DNA of 64,000 nucleotides from Indibacter alkaliphilus LW1. Its GTDB lineage: Bacteria; Bacteroidota; Bacteroidia; Cytophagales; Cyclobacteriaceae. Positions 50,966 through 59,308 of the stretch are shown here, in pieces (within the stretch, counting starts at the first letter, position 1; each line of letters starts with the position of its first letter). A program made the translations under genes and the position numbers. The notes below the pieces were generated by a model, which was not told the DNA's origin, made no database searches, and saw only the letters and a list, made by a program, of their open reading frames with translations. Where the stretch lies: the NCBI RefSeq assembly GCF_000295935.2, contig NZ_ALWO02000031.1:1113-65112 (forward strand), written 5' to 3'.

Positions 50966-52245
50966 GGACGGCTTATGTCAAGCTCTGGGGGCAGCGGATA
51001 GGGGCAGTGGTATGGGACGAAAGTCAGGAATTGGCTTTTTTCGAATACGACCGAAGATTTGCCTCTGGTAAACTCGATATCTCACCGATTCGGATGCCGC
51101 TTGGAACTCGTATTTATGGCTTCCCTGAATTAAGAGGCAATGCGACATTCAAAGGACTTCCCGGTTTGTTGGCGGACTCCTTACCTGATCGTTATGGAAA
51201 TGAATTGATCAATGGCTGGCTTGCCCGTCATGGTAGGCCGGAAAACTCACTGAATCCCGTTGAACTACTTTGTTTCATCGGAAATAGAGGCATGGGTGCT
51301 TTGGAATTTGAGCCTTCTACATTGCCTGCTCAAGAGCAAGGTCAGTTTTTGGAGCTATCAAGTCTGATAGAGACAACCAAAAAATTGTTGGAGAGCAGGG
51401 AGCAGTTTGAAACGCATACTGACCAAGCCATGCGCGATGTCATGTTGAATGTATTGAAGATGGGAACCTCTGCGGGGGGAGCGAGACCCAAAGCCATAAT
51501 TGCATACAATGAATCCACAGGAATGATCCGGTCGGGACAGACTTTGCAGGAGGCTGGATTTGAACATTGGTTAATCAAGTTTGACGGGGTCAATGACACA
51601 CAATTTGGAGAGACCTTTGGTTATGGACGAGTGGAGATGGCCTACTATGCTATGGCGATAGATGCGGGTATTGAAATGGCTCAAAGTAGGCTGATTGAAG
51701 AAGAGGGCAGGGCACATTTTATGACCAAGCGCTTTGACAGGATGAATGGAACTGATAAGCTTCACATGCAGACTTTTTGTGCTTTGCAGCATTTTGATTT
51801 CAATAATGTGAGTAGCTACAGCTATGAGCAGTTGTTTCAGACCATGCGCCAACTTCGGCTTACCTATGCCGAGGCAGAGCAATTATTCCGCAGGATGGTG
51901 TTCAATGTTTTGGCCCGCAACTGTGATGATCACACCAAAAACTTTGCTTTCCTGATGGATCAGGAGGGGAAATGGAGTCTTTCTCCGGCCTATGATATTT
52001 GCCATGCTTACAGGCCTGACAGTGTCTGGGTCAGTCAGCATTGCCTGAGCATCAATGGCAAAAGGAAGGATTTTGTACTAGACGATTTTTTGGCCATTGC
52101 CAAGCAAAATTCTATCCGAAACCCGCAAGGGATTATCCAAGAAGTACAGGAGGTTGTTTCCAATTGGATGGACTATGCAGGAAAATATAAGGTGAATTCA
52201 AAGCTTTCAGAAGCGATCGCTGCTACTTTAGTGAAATTAGTGTAG
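50959..52245 (+). CDS. hipA: HipA-like serine/threonine kinase toxin
   Basis: 428 residues, close to E. coli HipA (440). The N-terminal Couple_hipA domain (about 1-110) includes SPIRMPLG and GLPGLLADSLPDRYGN. The kinase domain has the Gly-rich GTSAGGARPKA loop, the catalytic NCDDHTKNFAF and the metal motif SPAYDICHA. HipA toxins phosphorylate glutamyl-tRNA synthetase and cause growth arrest; other members act on other targets. All key residues appear intact. Confidence 0.93.
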   Translation: MVRTAYVKLWGQRIGAVVWDESQELAFFEYDRRFASGKLDISPIRMPLGTRIYGFPELRGNATFKGLPGLLADSLPDRYGNELINGWLARHGRPENSLNPVELLCFIGNRGMGALEFEPSTLPAQEQGQFLELSSLIETTKKLLESREQFETHTDQAMRDVMLNVLKMGTSAGGARPKAIIAYNESTGMIRSGQTLQEAGFEHWLIKFDGVNDTQFGETFGYGRVEMAYYAMAIDAGIEMAQSRLIEEEGRAHFMTKRFDRMNGTDKLHMQTFCALQHFDFNNVSSYSYEQLFQTMRQLRLTYAEAEQLFRRMVFNVLARNCDDHTKNFAFLMDQEGKWSLSPAYDICHAYRPDSVWVSQHCLSINGKRKDFVLDDFLAIAKQNSIRNPQGIIQEVQEVVSNWMDYAGKYKVNSKLSEAIAATLVKLV

Positions 52246-52285
52246 CTGCTAGATTTGATTATTTTTTTACTTCTCAAAATTTTAA

Positions 52286-52468
52286 CCATCACATCATTAG
52301 GGTATTGTGGGCGTGATGAATTTCAGAGAAATTTAGGGAAATGGTTTCACGCTACGAGCGCAACGGATTTAACGCAAACCTTGTCCCGAATTTCGGGAGG
52401 GCGCAATGGAATTAATTTAAAAAATCACCGCGTTCGCCGCGCTTTTCTTTGCGTTCGCCGCGTGAAAC
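52286..52468. repeat. Composite repeat: ATTAGGGTATTGTG leader plus GC-rich element, copy D
   Basis: CCATCACATCATTAGGGTAT and following bases (52286-52312), a shared GAGAAATTTAGGG word, then element D (52344-52468) from GTTTCACGC to GCGTGAAAC. D has an internal CCTTGTCCCGAATTTCGGGA hairpin. The whole block recurs with changes at 53797-53966. The deiminase gene starts 16 bases after the block. Confidence 0.8.
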
Positions 52469-52483
52469 AAAAATCCTTAATCC

Positions 52484-53773
52484 ATGAAAAATATAATTTT
52501 CTTTGTCTTTTTGATCGTGATTATTTTCTCCTGCAAGCAAGAGCGAAGAGATCCATCAAATTTTTATTATCCTGCTGAATGGGAACCACAGGAAGCCATA
52601 TTATTGGGCTGGGCTGAAAGGGAACCTGGGTTTTTTCCCCTGGCTGCAGATGTGGCACGAGCGCTTGAAGGTTCCACTTCTGTCATATTTGTAGCAGATA
52701 CCAGTGAAAACCCAATGGTTTTTAAAGAATACTTGTTGGAACAAGGCTTAGATACTGCAAAATTTACGTTTTTATCCGTACCGATTAGGCAGTCGTTGGC
52801 ACTTAGGGACATTGGTCCAGTGTACTTGGTGAATGGATTGGGGGAGAAAAAAGTAGTAGACTTCCGATGGTCCTATCAAGACTATTTTGAACGTTTTTTG
52901 ATCGAAAAAGGAATAGACGCTGACAAGGCGAAATCGGACGTGTCCTTTTTCGACCGAAACCAAAAAACCGACAGTCTTTTGGCTGTAAAAGATGGATTAG
53001 AGGTGATTACTTCTGACTTGAATCTAGATGGGGGTGCATTAGAAGTCAATGGTAAAGGTAGCATATTGCTGAACGAAGAGTGGATGTTTATGGTCAATCC
53101 GACTTCAACCAAGGAAAGCATGGAGCAAGAGTTGCAACGAACATTGGGTGTTCATCATTTTATTTGGGTAGGAAAAGGCCTTGTAGAAGATGGTGATGTG
53201 TCGAAATTCATCATACCTGGATACATTGCATTAGGTACAGGTGGTCATACGGATGAATACATTCGATTCGCAAATGCCAATACGATTCTTCTAGCATGGG
53301 TGGATGAAGAAGAAAAAAACCTACATCCCATACATGCCGAGAATCACAAAAGGATGCAGGAGACTTATGAAATTCTGAAAAAAGCAAAAGATCAAGATGG
53401 GAGGCCCTTTTCTATCATTAAAGTCCCATTGCCTGACCTTCGGTATAGGCCCAATGTGGTTGTAGAAAGATGGGCAATGAGTGATTCCACGATTGGGAAA
53501 GAGTTTTTTGCCCCTAATCAGGGCGTGCAAGTTGGAGATACCCTTCAATATTTGTCGTCTTCTTCCTATTTGAATTTTTTGATTTCAAATGACAAGGTTT
53601 TATTGCCCACCTACTTACATGTAGGCAGTTCGCCTGAAAAAGAAGAACGTGTAAAGGAAATCTTTTCAACCCTTTACCCTGATAAAAAACTCGTTTGGAT
53701 AGATGCTACAACCTATAATTGGTGGGGTGGAGGTCTTCATTGTTACACCAAGCAAATGCCCAAAGTGAATTGA
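52484..53773 (+). CDS. Agmatine deiminase family lipoprotein
   Basis: 429 residues of the PAD_porph/agmatine deiminase fold. A lipoprotein signal ends IIFSC (Cys17). Motifs are YYPAEWEPQEAILLGW, RDIGPVYLV, DLNLDGGALEVNG, GTGGHTDEYIRF and the terminal GGGLHCYTKQ with nucleophile Cys420. Such enzymes deiminate agmatine or peptidyl arginine; a surface lipoprotein form suggests peptide or protein substrates, which is an inference. The 5' leader is supplied by GC-rich element D. Confidence 0.9.
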   Translation: MKNIIFFVFLIVIIFSCKQERRDPSNFYYPAEWEPQEAILLGWAEREPGFFPLAADVARALEGSTSVIFVADTSENPMVFKEYLLEQGLDTAKFTFLSVPIRQSLALRDIGPVYLVNGLGEKKVVDFRWSYQDYFERFLIEKGIDADKAKSDVSFFDRNQKTDSLLAVKDGLEVITSDLNLDGGALEVNGKGSILLNEEWMFMVNPTSTKESMEQELQRTLGVHHFIWVGKGLVEDGDVSKFIIPGYIALGTGGHTDEYIRFANANTILLAWVDEEEKNLHPIHAENHKRMQETYEILKKAKDQDGRPFSIIKVPLPDLRYRPNVVVERWAMSDSTIGKEFFAPNQGVQVGDTLQYLSSSSYLNFLISNDKVLLPTYLHVGSSPEKEERVKEIFSTLYPDKKLVWIDATTYNWWGGGLHCYTKQMPKVN

Positions 53774-53796
53774 GAGTTAGGGATTTTTTTATAATA

Positions 53797-53966
53797 CCAT
53801 CACATCATTAGGGTATTGTGGGCAACTTGAATTTGAGAGAAATTTAGGGTTAAAAGTTCACGCGGCGACCGCAGAGAAAAAAAACGCAGACCTTGTCCCG
53901 AACATCGGGAGTTCGCATCGGGAGGGTAAAATCGCTGCGCTTTCCTTTTCGCTCACTGTGTGAAAC
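53797..53966. repeat. Composite repeat: ATTAGGGTATTGTG leader plus GC-rich element, copy E
   Basis: CCATCACATCATTAGGGTAT (from 53797), GAGAAATTTAGGG, then element E (53856-53966), GTTCACGCGGC to GTGTGAAAC. It shares the CCTTGTCCCGAA...TCGGGA hairpin with copy D. The following gene starts 18 bases downstream. Confidence 0.8.
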
Positions 53967-53983
53967 AAAAATTTTAAGAAATT

Positions 53984-54505
53984 ATGAAAAACCTATTTAC
54001 ATCCATTTTACTCTTTTTGTTTTTCGGCCATGCTTTCCCACAGTCTGATGCTTTACTAACTAAAAATCCATCAGGAATAACCCAATGGGAGCCATTTATC
54101 GGGAAATGGAAAGGAATCGGCTGGAGGTTGACAGAGGATGGTCAACAAACAGAATGGCATCATGCCTATACCATTCAATTCAAACTGGATGGGAGGCTCC
54201 TAATGCTGGAAAATACCACAACAGTGAAAGGGGAAGTTCACCACAAAAGCCTAATCCTAGGGACTTATGATGAAAAAGCCAATAATTTTCCCCTTCGTGT
54301 GTACTCTACGCTAACACCGGAAGGGGATTATTCAGGAGTTTTTGAAAACGGGGCATTCATCTATTTCATGAACAAGAACTTACGTTTTTCCATGCATGTA
54401 AATGAAAAGGGACATATCTATGAGATCGGGGAAATGAACTTTGGCGATCAGTGGGTGCAGGTTTTTGAAATGCTTTCTACCCGACAAAATTTAAATGAAA
54501 AATAA
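53984..54505 (+). CDS. Secreted lipocalin/nitrobindin-like protein
   Basis: 173 residues with a signal peptide (to about residue 20, AFPQS). WEPFIGKWKGIGWR near the mature start is the FIGxWxGxG entry motif of small beta-barrel proteins (nitrobindin/DUF1579-like), followed by regular strands (YTIQFKLDGRLLMLENTTTV). No catalytic site is visible. The adjacent element E forms its leader, as copy D does for the upstream deiminase gene. Confidence 0.65.
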   Translation: MKNLFTSILLFLFFGHAFPQSDALLTKNPSGITQWEPFIGKWKGIGWRLTEDGQQTEWHHAYTIQFKLDGRLLMLENTTTVKGEVHHKSLILGTYDEKANNFPLRVYSTLTPEGDYSGVFENGAFIYFMNKNLRFSMHVNEKGHIYEIGEMNFGDQWVQVFEMLSTRQNLNEK

Positions 54506-54535
54506 GCACCCCCGTTTTTATCTGACCATAACCAT

Positions 54536-54572
54536 CTTTGCGTATTTCGTGGCGTACGCTGCGAGAACCTCA
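54536..54572. repeat. Partial GC-rich element, remnant F
   Basis: CTTTGCGTATTTCGTGGCGT followed by ACGCTGCGAGAACCTC is a decayed right half of the TTTCACGC/GCGTGAAA element family. No terminal match remains on the left. The rest of the 184-bp gap before the SDR gene shows nothing. Confidence 0.5.
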
Positions 54573-54689
54573 TAACGAAAAACCTTGAAATATTTCACTC
54601 CTGCTTATACCTGACTATCATGTACTTTCAGCGTGTAAATTCTTTAAATAGCGCGTAATTCATATTAGTTAATCCTATATATAAGATAG

Positions 54690-55487
54690 ATGAAAACATC
54701 AAAACAAGTAGTTTGGATTACCGGTGCTTCTTCCGGAATTGGAAGGGAGATGGCACTGCAATATGGGGCTAAAAATTATGCTGTGGCGGTTTCCGCACGG
54801 CGTATGGATTTGCTAGATGCGCTCGTCAAAGAAATAGTAAAACAAGGCGGAGAAGCATTTGCCGTTTCTTGCGATGTGACAGACGAATCTTCCATTCAAC
54901 GTGCAGTCAGTCAAATTGTGAGTCAATATGGCAAAATTGATATTGCTGTGGCCAATGCAGGGAGCGGTGTGATCGGGTTTTTGGAAAACCTCAGTAGGGA
55001 GGAGTGGACCAGACAACTGGATATTAATGTAATCGGCCTGGCAATGACGGTGAAGCATGTATTGCCAGAGCTAAAGAAGACCAAAGGAAAGTTAGTATTG
55101 ATAGGTAGTATTGCTGCTTGTATTCCCAATCCATACCTCAGCGCTTATGGCGCAAGTAAAGCTGCTGTGCATAATATCGGTGAGTCTCTTCAGGTAGAAC
55201 TTTTAGGTACAGGAGTAACTTGCACGACAATTCATCCTGGTTTTGTTGACAGTAATATCACAAGAGTGGACAATAAAGGCCATTTTAATCCCAATGCCAA
55301 GGTCCCTCGCCCTGCCAATCTTATTTGGCCAACAGACAAAGCAGTTAAAGATATGATCCGGGCCATTGACAAACGGGAAAAGCTAGCAGTCATCACAGGC
55401 CACGGAAAAGTCTTTGTTTTTTTGGGGCGCTTCTTTCCTGGCCTAGCAAGGGTTATGATGGCTAAGCAAATCAAAGAGATTTCTTAA
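54690..55487 (+). CDS. SDR family oxidoreductase
   Basis: 265 residues, a classical SDR. GASSGIGREMALQYG cofactor motif, NAGSG, the catalytic Ser region LIGSIAA and YGASKAAVHN. A SARRMD segment after strand 2 suggests NADPH. It is about as similar in layout to the SDR at 2826 as any two family members. It has a hydrophobic C-terminus (VFVFLGRFFPGLARVMMAKQI). The substrate is unknown. Confidence 0.92.
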   Translation: MKTSKQVVWITGASSGIGREMALQYGAKNYAVAVSARRMDLLDALVKEIVKQGGEAFAVSCDVTDESSIQRAVSQIVSQYGKIDIAVANAGSGVIGFLENLSREEWTRQLDINVIGLAMTVKHVLPELKKTKGKLVLIGSIAACIPNPYLSAYGASKAAVHNIGESLQVELLGTGVTCTTIHPGFVDSNITRVDNKGHFNPNAKVPRPANLIWPTDKAVKDMIRAIDKREKLAVITGHGKVFVFLGRFFPGLARVMMAKQIKEIS

Positions 55488-55537
55488 TCATTGTGATGAA
55501 ATATGTTGCTCCGCATGAACCCCAAAACTAAAAACAC

Positions 55538-55924
55538 ATGAAAAAACTCTCGCTTTTCGCACTCCTAGGTTGGATCTTTTTGGCTTGTTCCAGTCCTTCG
55601 CATGAACTATTGTTATCCAATGTTAATGTGATAGACGTAGTCACGGGAGAAGTGCTTCCTAACCGAACAGTCGCCATTGACGGTGATGAAATCACAGCCA
55701 TTTATACCAAAATCATCAAGCCCCAAGCAGGAACTGAAGTGGTAGATGGAACAGGGAAATACCTGATCCCAGGGCTGTGGGATATGCATGTGCATAATAA
55801 CTGGAACTATGAAGATACCAACGACCTCTTAGTAGCCAATGGTGTAGTAGGGGCAAGAGAAATGTGGGGGGATATGGAAATCAGGAAGAAAATGTATGGG
55901 ATAGCTATGCAGAAAGCTTTTTGA
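55538..55924 (+). pseudogene. Amidohydrolase N-terminal fragment (broken gene)
   Basis: About 128 codons. A lipoprotein signal ends IFLAC (Cys17), then the first strands and HxH metal motif of an imidazolonepropionase-like amidohydrolase (LIPGLWDMHVHNN). The family needs about 400 residues; here the sequence loses similarity near 55899 and stops at 55924. What follows is the tail of a different gene in another frame. This is a deletion fusion; any product would be an inactive lipoprotein stub. Confidence 0.85.
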
Positions 55925-56028
55925 TGCAATGTGATACTGCCAATGCTATCCAATACTACCAAAAAGCATTGGATATCTATCCCTGTAATCATGTAATTGA
56001 AAAGCGATTGCTTGCATTGAAGCCTTAA
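55900..56028 (+). pseudogene. TPR-like C-terminal tail of a lost gene
   Basis: From GAT at 55900, out of frame with the amidohydrolase, the frame encodes DSYAESFLMQCDTANAIQYY and QKALDIYP with a stop at 56026-56028. This is the tetratricopeptide-like tail typical of serine hydrolase or beta-lactamase-related proteins in Bacteroidota. Only the last ~42 codons remain; the left boundary coincides with the loss of the amidohydrolase match. Confidence 0.7.
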
Positions 56029-56035
56029 GTTCAAC

Positions 56036-56068
56036 AACTTTTCCAAAGTTTTGAACTTTGGAAAAGTT
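56036..56068. repeat. 33-bp perfect palindrome (AACTTTTCCAAAGTT arms)
   Basis: AACTTTTCCAAAGTT (56036-56050), spacer TTG, exact reverse complement (56054-56068). It begins eight bases after the stop of the TPR-like tail. It is a copy of the 47832-47864 palindrome. The gap 56029-56492 also holds the leader of the TonB gene (see next). Confidence 0.8.
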
Positions 56069-56290
56069 TAAGTAGTGGTTAAGTAATTATAGATTTGGTC
56101 CACTAGAGTGGCTTTGGAGGAAGCTGACTTATTGTAAAATATCAGCATTGGGAAAATAGAGATAAAACATAATAGGACACTTTGAAAACATCAAATATAT
56201 TTTATACATATTCATTGGTCGTATAAAAAAAACTATTATTCATTATTCTTTCAAGCTTTATAATATTTACAGTTTTGACGACTCTGATTT

Positions 56291-56455
56291 TAAACATTAA
56301 TTTTCTTTTTCCCCTTAACATTAAGGTAACCCAATACAGTGATCTATTGGTACATTTTTCAAAGTTTTTAACTGAATAGGCATGCCCTGATTCAACAGAT
56401 ATAATATCTGGCTAACATTGAACTGGGTAATGGTAACAAAACATAAACATTAAGG
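56291..56455 (+). promoter_or_regulatory. Repeated TWAACATTAAGG motifs upstream of the TonB receptor gene
   Basis: TAAACATTAA (56291-56300), TTAACATTAAGG (56315-56326) and TAAACATTAAGG (56444-56455). The second also forms TTAAC-N6-GTAAC (56315-56330) and the third lies in TAACA-N6-AAACA (56434-56449): direct half-sites 11 bp apart, the geometry of PhoB-type boxes. The motif recurring three times in 165 bp looks like regulator binding; linking it to phosphate is speculative. Confidence 0.4.
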
Positions 56456-56492
56456 AAATGAAGGGGTAAAAGGGATTGTCCACATTTGTGGC

Positions 56493-59276
56493 ATGAAAAG
56501 AATTTTGCTGTTCTTCTTAATAATCATTGCTTCTTATTCATCTTTAAACGCCACCACGCTATCAGGTTTTGTTCAAGACAAGGATACCGGAGAGCCTTTG
56601 ATTGGTGCTACTGTAGAAGTTAAATTATCTGGTGAGAAAAAATACGCTATAGTTGGTTTGGATGGTTCCTACGTGATCAAAAATGTGCCAGTAGGCAAGC
56701 ATTTGGTAGAAGTGTCCTTTGTTGGATATTCCAAAGAGATTATGGAAGTTGAGTTTGTCAACGGAAATGTTGTCAAGAAGAATTTTGAACTCATCTCCGA
56801 ATTGAGTGACCTGACAGAGTTTGTCTTATCAGCTTCAATGATCAAGGGCTCAGAAATGCAGGCAAGAAATTTAGAACGAAGTTCTCCAAATACCCTTAAT
56901 ATCATATCCAAAAGGGCTATAGAGCTCTCTCCTGACATTACTGTTGCCAATATTGTACAACGTGTATCGGGGCTTTCTATAGAAAGAAATGCCAATGGAG
57001 ATCCACAACATGCTATTGTAAGAGGGATGGACAAAAGGTACAATTATACCTTGATCAATGGTGTGAAGATTCCTTCTCCAGACAACAAAAACAGATACAT
57101 TCCATTGGATATTTTTCCAGCACAATTACTGGAAAGACTGGAGGTTTCAAAATCTCTGAATGCATCTATGGAAGGTGATGCCATAGGTGGAGCTGTGAAT
57201 TTGGTGATGAAAGATGCTCCAGAGGAGTTTATGTTGGAAGGGGATGTCCAATTAGGATACAACCAAATCAATATGGATCGTGGTTTTTATACTTACGATA
57301 GAAGCCCGATCAATAGGCGCTCCCCTTATCAGCAATTCGGTGCAGACTATTTTGCCGAAACCTCAGATTTTCCAACTCAAAACATGATTCTTCAAAATGT
57401 TATGCCGCTGCCGGATGTTATCGGGAGTTTGACTTATGGAGATAGATTTTTGAAAAACAAGTTGGGGGTTATGCTCGGTGGTAGTTTTCAGAATAGTTAC
57501 CGGGGTGTTGACAGTCAATGGTATAGAGTGGGATTGGATAATTTTGGTTCAAACAGACCTACTTTACAGAGGCTTCAGGAAAGAGAGTCTTCAACTCAGC
57601 AACAGCGTTATGCGATTCACAGCAAGCTTGACTACAATATCAATGAAAACCATATCCTGAAATTTTACTACGGAAATTACCAGCTGAATGATTTCAGGGT
57701 TAGGGATATGTTAGATACTGATACTGAGGGTAGAAATTTCAGTGTTACTGAGGGAAACGGCATCTTGACCTACATAACAAGATTTACGAGTAGGTTTCAG
57801 AACATCCAAACATTAAATCCCAGTGGAGAACATAAACTCTCTAATAACTTCATCATAGACTGGAACGCTGTCGCCTCAATAGCCAAAAGTGAATCCCCTG
57901 ATGATGGCAATTTTATCAGAAATGGTGAATTGGCCAATTTTGAAGAACTTCCTCAAAACATTGAAAGAAGGAACAACAGAAGATGGGAAAATAACACGGA
58001 CAGGGACCTGACTCTTTATCTCAATTTTACCTATTCGCCTAAAGTAATCAATGATGAGACCCAGGTGAAGTTTGGTGGAATGTACAGAGATAAAGAAAGA
58101 GAAAGCTTTTTTAACAGGTATATATTTGATCCTTTTAATCCTGCCTTCCAAATTCAGGAAGTACATTGGGAGACCTTCGAAGATGTGAATTTCCAATTAT
58201 TAAATCCTCGTGGTGGAGTATCTGATCCTTTAAATTTTGAATCTTTTGAAAGAATCGCTGCAGGGTATGTTACTACCAAATGGGATATTTTCAATACAGA
58301 AATCCATGCAGGCGTAAGGGTTGAAATGACGGAGCAAGGATATTCACTTAGGGTTGCCCAACAAAATGTGAACCCTGATTCCAGTCAGAATTATCTTGAT
58401 TTACTTCCTTCTTTAAGTTTTAAACACAGACTTAATCCAAAAACCAATATCAGAGCTTCTTACTATAAAGCTTTGGCAAGGCCTGGCTTTCATGAAATAG
58501 TGCCTTACAGAATGTCTGAAGATGATGGTTTTGATGAATCAGGAAATCCGGGTCTGAACCGAGTACGGGCTAACAATTTCGATATTAGATGGGAGCACTT
58601 TCCCACTTTAACAGAGCAGATTTTCCTTGGGGCCTTTGTGAAAGATATTAAAGATCCAATTGAATACACATTGGTTAGAGATAGGGTGTTTTCCGGGCCC
58701 CTAAGTTTAAGACCAAACAACTTTGGAGATGCATTGAACTGGGGAGTTGAGGCTGATTTTATTAAATATTTCAGAAGAATTGGAGTGCGGATGAATTACA
58801 CTTATACCAATTCAAGAATAACTACCACTAAAATCACAAGAAGAAGGGAAGACCCGAATGATGAAAGTTCCCAATTGGTTCAGGTAATGGAAGATCAGAC
58901 AAGACCTTTACAGGGGCAGGCTGATCATATTGGTAACCTTAGCATTATGTATAAATCTGAGAAAACAGATATTCAATTGGCTGCGGTTTACACAGGTGAA
59001 AGAATTGAATTCGTATCGCCATTTTTGGATAATGACCATTGGTCCAAGCCGATCACTCAGCTTGATTTTTCTTTCGATCAAAGAATCAATAAGTTCTTAA
59101 CCCTATTTGTCAGAGTTAACAATATTCTCGACTCACCTTATGAATTATTCATCAAGAGTCCTTTAGCCAGGGAAGGAGCACTTTTCCCATATCAGAACAA
59201 TCCAGAAGAAACCATGGTCAGAATTGATAGGTTTGGACAGTCATACAGAGTTGGATTGAGATTTAAAAGAAATTAA
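56493..59276 (+). CDS. TonB-dependent outer-membrane receptor
   Basis: 927 residues. Signal peptide (to about residue 20), then a carboxypeptidase-regulatory-like beta-sandwich (about 24-105: GFVQDKDTGEPLIGATVEVK), then a plug domain (about 125-240: NIVQRVSGLSIERN, AIVRGMDKRYNYTLINGVKI, GDAIGGAVNLVMKD) and a 22-strand barrel ending YRVGLRFKRN. It imports a ligand across the outer membrane using TonB energy. No SusD-like gene follows, which separates it from polysaccharide-utilisation pairs. It heads a four-gene set of secreted proteins. Confidence 0.94.
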   Translation: MKRILLFFLIIIASYSSLNATTLSGFVQDKDTGEPLIGATVEVKLSGEKKYAIVGLDGSYVIKNVPVGKHLVEVSFVGYSKEIMEVEFVNGNVVKKNFELISELSDLTEFVLSASMIKGSEMQARNLERSSPNTLNIISKRAIELSPDITVANIVQRVSGLSIERNANGDPQHAIVRGMDKRYNYTLINGVKIPSPDNKNRYIPLDIFPAQLLERLEVSKSLNASMEGDAIGGAVNLVMKDAPEEFMLEGDVQLGYNQINMDRGFYTYDRSPINRRSPYQQFGADYFAETSDFPTQNMILQNVMPLPDVIGSLTYGDRFLKNKLGVMLGGSFQNSYRGVDSQWYRVGLDNFGSNRPTLQRLQERESSTQQQRYAIHSKLDYNINENHILKFYYGNYQLNDFRVRDMLDTDTEGRNFSVTEGNGILTYITRFTSRFQNIQTLNPSGEHKLSNNFIIDWNAVASIAKSESPDDGNFIRNGELANFEELPQNIERRNNRRWENNTDRDLTLYLNFTYSPKVINDETQVKFGGMYRDKERESFFNRYIFDPFNPAFQIQEVHWETFEDVNFQLLNPRGGVSDPLNFESFERIAAGYVTTKWDIFNTEIHAGVRVEMTEQGYSLRVAQQNVNPDSSQNYLDLLPSLSFKHRLNPKTNIRASYYKALARPGFHEIVPYRMSEDDGFDESGNPGLNRVRANNFDIRWEHFPTLTEQIFLGAFVKDIKDPIEYTLVRDRVFSGPLSLRPNNFGDALNWGVEADFIKYFRRIGVRMNYTYTNSRITTTKITRRREDPNDESSQLVQVMEDQTRPLQGQADHIGNLSIMYKSEKTDIQLAAVYTGERIEFVSPFLDNDHWSKPITQLDFSFDQRINKFLTLFVRVNNILDSPYELFIKSPLAREGALFPYQNNPEETMVRIDRFGQSYRVGLRFKRN

Positions 59277-59308
59277 AGAATCATAAACTAAACCTTAAAT
59301 TTAAAATT

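Noticed and set aside
52255-52578. Open frame overlapping the composite repeat and the start of the deiminase gene
   Set aside because: It reads through the GC-rich element in another frame and has no domain; the deiminase frame is the real gene.
56493-59276. SusC/SusD-type polysaccharide utilisation locus
   Set aside because: No SusD-like gene follows and no glycoside hydrolase is present; the receptor is called only as TonB-dependent.
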